A stretch of 64,000 nucleotides of DNA, taken from the NCBI RefSeq assembly GCF_001375555.1, contig NZ_CTDZ01000009.1, forward strand, positions 558,001 through 622,000. The letters run 5' to 3'. Below the pieces are notes generated by a model, which was given only the letters and a program-made list of their open reading frames with translations, did not search any database and was not told the origin of the DNA. The stretch's first letter is position 1. Each line of letters starts with the position of its first letter. Made by a program: the position numbers and the translations under genes. This stretch comes from Numidum massiliense. GTDB taxonomy: Bacteria; Bacillota; Bacilli; Thermoactinomycetales; Novibacillaceae. Below are positions 60,777-64,000 of the stretch, piece after piece.

Positions 60777-61889
60777 GTGGCACAAGTAGTGTTTGAGCGC
60801 GTAACGAAAACGTTTAAAGATGAAAAAAGGGGTTACTTCAACGCTGTCGACGACGTCTCCTTTACGATCGAAGACCGGGAGTTCGTCGTTTTCGTCGGCC
60901 CGTCCGGTTGTGGCAAATCGACGTCGCTGCGCATGATCGCTGGCTTGGAAAAACAGACGAAAGGAAATATATCGATCGGCGATACAGTCGTGAACCAGTT
61001 GCAGCCGAAAGAGCGGGATATTGCGATGGTCTTTCAAGACTACGCGTTGTACCCGCACATGACCGTTTACGAAAACCTTTCCTTCGGCTTGCGTAATTTG
61101 CGGGAAAAGAAAACGGCGATCGCACAGAAAGTAAAAAATGCAGCACACATTTTGGGCATCGAACATTTGCTGGATCGCAAGCCGCGGGAACTGTCCGGGG
61201 GTCAAAGACAGCGGGTCGCAATCGGACGCGCGATCGTACGTAACCCGAAAGTGTTTCTTTTCGATGAACCGCTGTCTAATTTGGACGCGAAATTGCGGCT
61301 GCAAATGCGCGTCGAATTGGCAGAGCTGCACAAAGAACTGCAAACGACGATCATTTATGTGACGCACGATCAAGTCGAGGCGATGACGTTAGGCCAGCGC
61401 ATCGTCGTCATGAACGAAGGGACGATCCAACAGTTTGCGACTCCCGACGAACTGTACCACCGACCGAGCAACTTGTTTGTCGCCGGCTTTATCGGCGCTC
61501 CTTCGATGAACTTCGTCGACTGCCGCGTCGACCGGGACAAGCTCGTACTAGCGGACCTATCCTTTCCGATCCCAGAAAAGTACCGCGCCTCGTGTCAGGA
61601 TTACGATGGGCAGACGGTCGTCCTTGGGATTCGCCCGGAAAATATGTTCGATCCACAGACGGTGCAGCAGCTAAAAAATGAAGTAAGCTTCGACATTGAG
61701 GTGAAAGTGGTGGAACGGCTCGGCAACGAAAACTTGCTCTACTTCGATCAGTTCGAGCAGCAGTTTACAGCGCGCGTCGATGCAGAAAGCCGCTTACTAG
61801 CGGGTGACCGCGCGAAAATCGTCATGAGCACCGACAAAATTCACCTCTTCGATAAAGAGACGGGAGAGGCACTTGCCCGCGATGAGTAG
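60777..61889 (+). CDS. Carbohydrate ABC transporter ATP-binding protein (MsmK/UgpC family)
   Basis: The 370-residue ATPase has Walker A FVGPSGCGKSTSLRMIAGLE, the Q-loop VFQDYALYPHMTV, signature ELSGGQRQRVAIGRAI, Walker B KVFLFDEPLSNLDAKLRLQM, and the C-terminal regulatory OB domain (VVLGIRPENMFDPQ). GTG 60777 follows AGAGGAGTATACAAAA. Many Bacillales share one MsmX ATPase among sugar importers; having a dedicated one in the operon makes this transporter self-sufficient. Confidence 0.94.
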   Translation: MAQVVFERVTKTFKDEKRGYFNAVDDVSFTIEDREFVVFVGPSGCGKSTSLRMIAGLEKQTKGNISIGDTVVNQLQPKERDIAMVFQDYALYPHMTVYENLSFGLRNLREKKTAIAQKVKNAAHILGIEHLLDRKPRELSGGQRQRVAIGRAIVRNPKVFLFDEPLSNLDAKLRLQMRVELAELHKELQTTIIYVTHDQVEAMTLGQRIVVMNEGTIQQFATPDELYHRPSNLFVAGFIGAPSMNFVDCRVDRDKLVLADLSFPIPEKYRASCQDYDGQTVVLGIRPENMFDPQTVQQLKNEVSFDIEVKVVERLGNENLLYFDQFEQQFTARVDAESRLLAGDRAKIVMSTDKIHLFDKETGEALARDE

Positions 61890-61969
61890 GATGCACGGGA
61901 ACGAACGCCGTTTTAGAAACGAAAAAGGATGCGGCGACAAAGCTATCCTCAAACAGGAGGGAGACGGCG

Positions 61970-62758
61970 ATGGACACCAACACCATTTCCGGAACGAGAG
62001 AAGGTTCGGCGACGCACACGATGTCTAGAACGAGAAATGGCTCGACAATGAACAGAGGTCCCGAAACGAAAGGTCATTCGGCGAAAGGCACCGTTAGTGA
62101 CGTTTTGAAAAAAAGCGGCCACGAAGTGTATGAAAACATTTTAACGGTCGTCGGCGTCAGCGTATTGTCTTTTTTAGTCGTCGCTCCGGGGATTTTGTTT
62201 TTGAAACCCCCGCTATTCGGCATCGTTTTTATGCTGCTCACGGCCGCCCCTGCGCTCGCCGCCGCCTTTTACGCTATGCGACAGAAGCTAGAGCGGCGGT
62301 CGATTCAAACGTTTAAGTATACAGTGTTTTTTACCGGGTTTAAGAAGTTTTACGGTCGGGCGTTGACGTATGGTCTCGTTATGGCCGCCTTTACACTTAT
62401 TTTAGTTACCTCTTGGTGGTACTATTGGCATAACCAGACGTTTTTTCCGCTTGTGATCGCTTTATTTCAAACGTATTTTTATGTATTCGTGAACTTGGCG
62501 TTCATGTACACCGTACCGATTCTCGTCAGTGAAGATTGCAGCATCCTAACTAGTTTTCATCGGTCGCTGCAATTGTTTTTAGGTAACGGTTTGTATAGTG
62601 CGGGGGCAGTATTGCAAATTGTTACCGTTGGCGCGCTATTACTCGTAACTGTCATAAGCGCACCGCTACTTTTAACGGGAACTGTCGCCGTCTTCTTACT
62701 GAACACTTATGAAAACTTAGTCGCACAGCCAGCTGAGGCGTGTAAGAAAAGAGAATAA
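61970..62758 (+). CDS. DUF624 family membrane protein (YesV-like)
   Basis: The 262-residue protein has a hydrophilic Thr/Arg/Gly-rich N-terminus of about 45 residues with repeated GTREGS/RTRNGS-like units, then five to six membrane segments (VGVSVLSFLVVAPGILFL, FTLILVTSWWYYW, GAVLQIVTVGALLLVTVISA). DUF624 proteins commonly accompany carbohydrate ABC importers, though their role is unknown. The AGGAGGGAGACGGCG site precedes the ATG. The repeat-rich N-terminus is unusual for the family. Confidence 0.83.
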   Translation: MDTNTISGTREGSATHTMSRTRNGSTMNRGPETKGHSAKGTVSDVLKKSGHEVYENILTVVGVSVLSFLVVAPGILFLKPPLFGIVFMLLTAAPALAAAFYAMRQKLERRSIQTFKYTVFFTGFKKFYGRALTYGLVMAAFTLILVTSWWYYWHNQTFFPLVIALFQTYFYVFVNLAFMYTVPILVSEDCSILTSFHRSLQLFLGNGLYSAGAVLQIVTVGALLLVTVISAPLLLTGTVAVFLLNTYENLVAQPAEACKKRE

Positions 62759-62804
62759 AGAAGGATCGGCCGACAACAGAAAGGTAGCATGTTGTGCGGC
62801 GAGT

Positions 62805-62829
62805 GGAGGGAATGGTTCCCTCCTTTTTT
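62805..62829 (+). terminator. Terminator of the sugar ABC operon
   Basis: GGAGGGAA pairs perfectly with TTCCCTCC around TGG, followed by TTTTTT. Confidence 0.9.
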
Positions 62830-62973
62830 ACTACAGCGATTGTCGTCAACTATTGAAAAAATTATCAAACAGGTGTAAGATTTAAAATGAAACACTTATG
62901 CTTTTGTCGACTTGAAGATGCACAAACTGTGATGGCATTTTAATAACAAATCGTAAAACAAGGGGATGAAGGA

Positions 62974-63001
62974 TTGATTTACTGAGTCAAACTGTTATAA
63001 T
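62974..63001 (+). promoter_or_regulatory. Predicted promoter of the manC-like gene
   Basis: TTGATT (62974) and TATAAT (62996) are 16 bases apart, 71 bases before the start codon at 63073. Confidence 0.6.
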
Positions 63002-63010
63002 CATAATGTC

Positions 63011-63030
63011 CTGTTCTTAATAAAGAACAG
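63011..63030. promoter_or_regulatory. 20-bp palindrome in the manC-like leader
   Basis: CTGTTCTT and AAGAACAG form a perfect inverted repeat with an AATA spacer, just downstream of the predicted -10. It could be an operator or an RNA hairpin. Confidence 0.45.
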
Positions 63031-63072
63031 AAGAAGAGCTTCGTTGTGAATGTCATAAAAAGGATGATGGAC

Positions 63073-64000
63073 ATGAAGTTGATCCTCTTGTCCGGCGGAT
63101 CGGGGAAGCGACTGTGGCCACTTTCGAATGACTCTCGTTCCAAACAGTTTCTACACGTGTTAAAAAACGAACAAGGCGAGCTAGAGTCGATGGTTCAGAG
63201 GGTTTGGAAACAGTTGCAATCTTGCGGGCTAAACGAATCTACCGTAATTGCAACGAGCAAAAACCAAGTCGATGCCATTGAGAACCAACTAGGGACACAC
63301 GTTCCGCTCATTATTGAACCTGAGCGGCGCGACACGTTCCCTGCTATTGCTTTAGCGGCTACATATCTTTATTCCGTCGCTGGCGCTAGCCTCGATACGG
63401 TTGTCGGCATCCTGCCAGTCGATCCGTACGTGGAAGGCCGTTTTTATAAGCGGGTTGTACAATTGGAGCAAGTACTTCGTGCCACGGATGCGGAAATAGC
63501 GTTAATCGGCGTAAAACCGACGTACCCTTCGGCGAAATACGGTTATATCGTGCCGCAGAAGGCGTCAACAGGGGTGGCAGACGCGGCGGAAGGTGCCATT
63601 ACGGTTAGCCACTTTAAAGAGAAGCCGAGTGAAGAGGTAGCGGCGGCGCTCATAAATGAGGAGCAGGCTCTTTGGAACTGCGGCGTGTTCGCCTTTAAGC
63701 TCGAATATATCATTTCCTTACTCGAGAAGGAGCAGTTGCCGCTGCACTACGAGGAACTTATAAAGCAGTACAACCGTCTACCGCGCAACAGTTTTGACTA
63801 CGAAGTGGTAGAAAAGGCTAAACGAATCGTTGCCTTATCGTATGACGGGGACTGGAAGGACCTCGGCACGTGGAACACGCTTACCGAAGAGATGGGTACG
63901 GCTTTAATCGGTCGTGGGGTCGTAAGTGCCGACTCTAGAAATACACACCTCATCAATGAGCTGGACATTCCAGTTGCCGTGCTCGGTGTGTCCGATGCCG
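63073..64000 (+). CDS. manC: Mannose-1-phosphate guanylyltransferase (partial)
   Basis: The reading frame runs off the right edge after about 309 codons. It begins MKLILLSGGSGKRLWPLSND, the GT-A nucleotidyltransferase signature, with RSKQFLHVL next. Further blocks are PLIIEPERRDTFPAIALAAT, ILPVDPYVE, HFKEKPSEE, WNCGVFAFKLEYI and YDGDWKDLGTWNTL. It makes GDP-mannose for exopolysaccharide or glycan synthesis. ATG 63073 is at good spacing from AAAAGG; ATGs at 63064 and 63067 are too close. A C-terminal isomerase domain, present in some ManC proteins, cannot be judged. Confidence 0.88.
   Translation, partial: MKLILLSGGSGKRLWPLSNDSRSKQFLHVLKNEQGELESMVQRVWKQLQSCGLNESTVIATSKNQVDAIENQLGTHVPLIIEPERRDTFPAIALAATYLYSVAGASLDTVVGILPVDPYVEGRFYKRVVQLEQVLRATDAEIALIGVKPTYPSAKYGYIVPQKASTGVADAAEGAITVSHFKEKPSEEVAAALINEEQALWNCGVFAFKLEYIISLLEKEQLPLHYEELIKQYNRLPRNSFDYEVVEKAKRIVALSYDGDWKDLGTWNTLTEEMGTALIGRGVVSADSRNTHLINELDIPVAVLGVSDA

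Noticed and set aside
60654-61373. A 239-codon minus-strand ORF opposite the sugar ABC ATPase
   Set aside because: It lies opposite an unambiguous ATPase gene and shows no motifs.

Overview
This window looks like the chromosome of an endospore-forming, low-G+C-phylum Bacillota of the order Bacillales. Base composition looks like 50-55% G+C by eye. The evidence is an uninterrupted sporulation sigma-K gene, the alaS-ireB-ruvX-DUF1292 and yqeG-yqeH-aroE-nadD-yqeK-rsfS-yqeM gene orders, a LipL-type octanoyl/lipoyl transferase, a bacillopeptidase F-like protease, strong AGGAGG-type ribosome sites and frequent TTG/GTG starts. I do not name a genus from the sequence alone.

Layout. 1-1.6 kb: end of alaS, then ireB, ruvX and two DUF1292 genes. 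1.7-5 kb: an ABC ATPase, two small unknown genes, a gene-poor stretch and sigK. 5-8 kb: a Gfo/Idh/MocA oxidoreductase and an M32 carboxypeptidase. 8.3-9.8 kb: a CBS protein, a cluster of tiny ORFs including a YrzI-like protein, and a LysR remnant. 10-14 kb: a lipL gene broken by a 44-bp tandem duplication, lrgAB and an acyl-CoA ligase. 14.5-19.7 kb: the conserved ribosome-assembly/NAD/shikimate operon. 20-28.2 kb: an accessory region with ABC-2 exporter genes and lipoproteins, flanked by directly repeated, partly decayed copies of the same permease-lipoprotein junction, then a lipoprotein and a YiiX-like hydrolase. 28.6-30.1 kb: an IS3-family element. 30.3-35.3 kb: sbcDC, with an exact 93-bp tandem duplication in sbcC. 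35.4-38.4 kb: lipid genes, a DJ-1/PfpI protein, small ORFs and a probable group II intron remnant. 38.7-43.2 kb: a 1,493-residue subtilase. 43.6-63 kb: nutrient-salvage loci. The right edge cuts a mannose-1-phosphate guanylyltransferase gene.

The most interesting functional theme is 43.6-62.8 kb. An AmiE-like serine hydrolase, a GntR/HutC regulator, the exo-N-acetylglucosaminidase NagZ and a HAD phosphatase form one operon. About 13 kb downstream lie a GHL10 (DigH-like) secreted glycosidase and a complete carbohydrate ABC transporter with its own ATPase and a DUF624 protein. The same 16-bp DasR/NagR-like operator precedes both the AmiE operon and the transporter, and near-consensus CcpA cre boxes precede the GHL10 gene and the transporter. 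I infer a peptidoglycan-sugar salvage regulon that uses ABC import, where Bacillus subtilis uses the MurP PTS with MurR/MurQ. Between the two halves is an IclR-controlled polyamine/iron-type ABC importer with an M20 carboxypeptidase.

A second theme is slippage-type change. There are exact tandem duplications (44, 93 and 17 bp), short repeat arrays, and low-complexity inserts inside otherwise conserved proteins (the oxidoreductase, YqeH, YqeM, the HAD protein and the DUF624 protein). No tRNA, rRNA or CRISPR array was seen.
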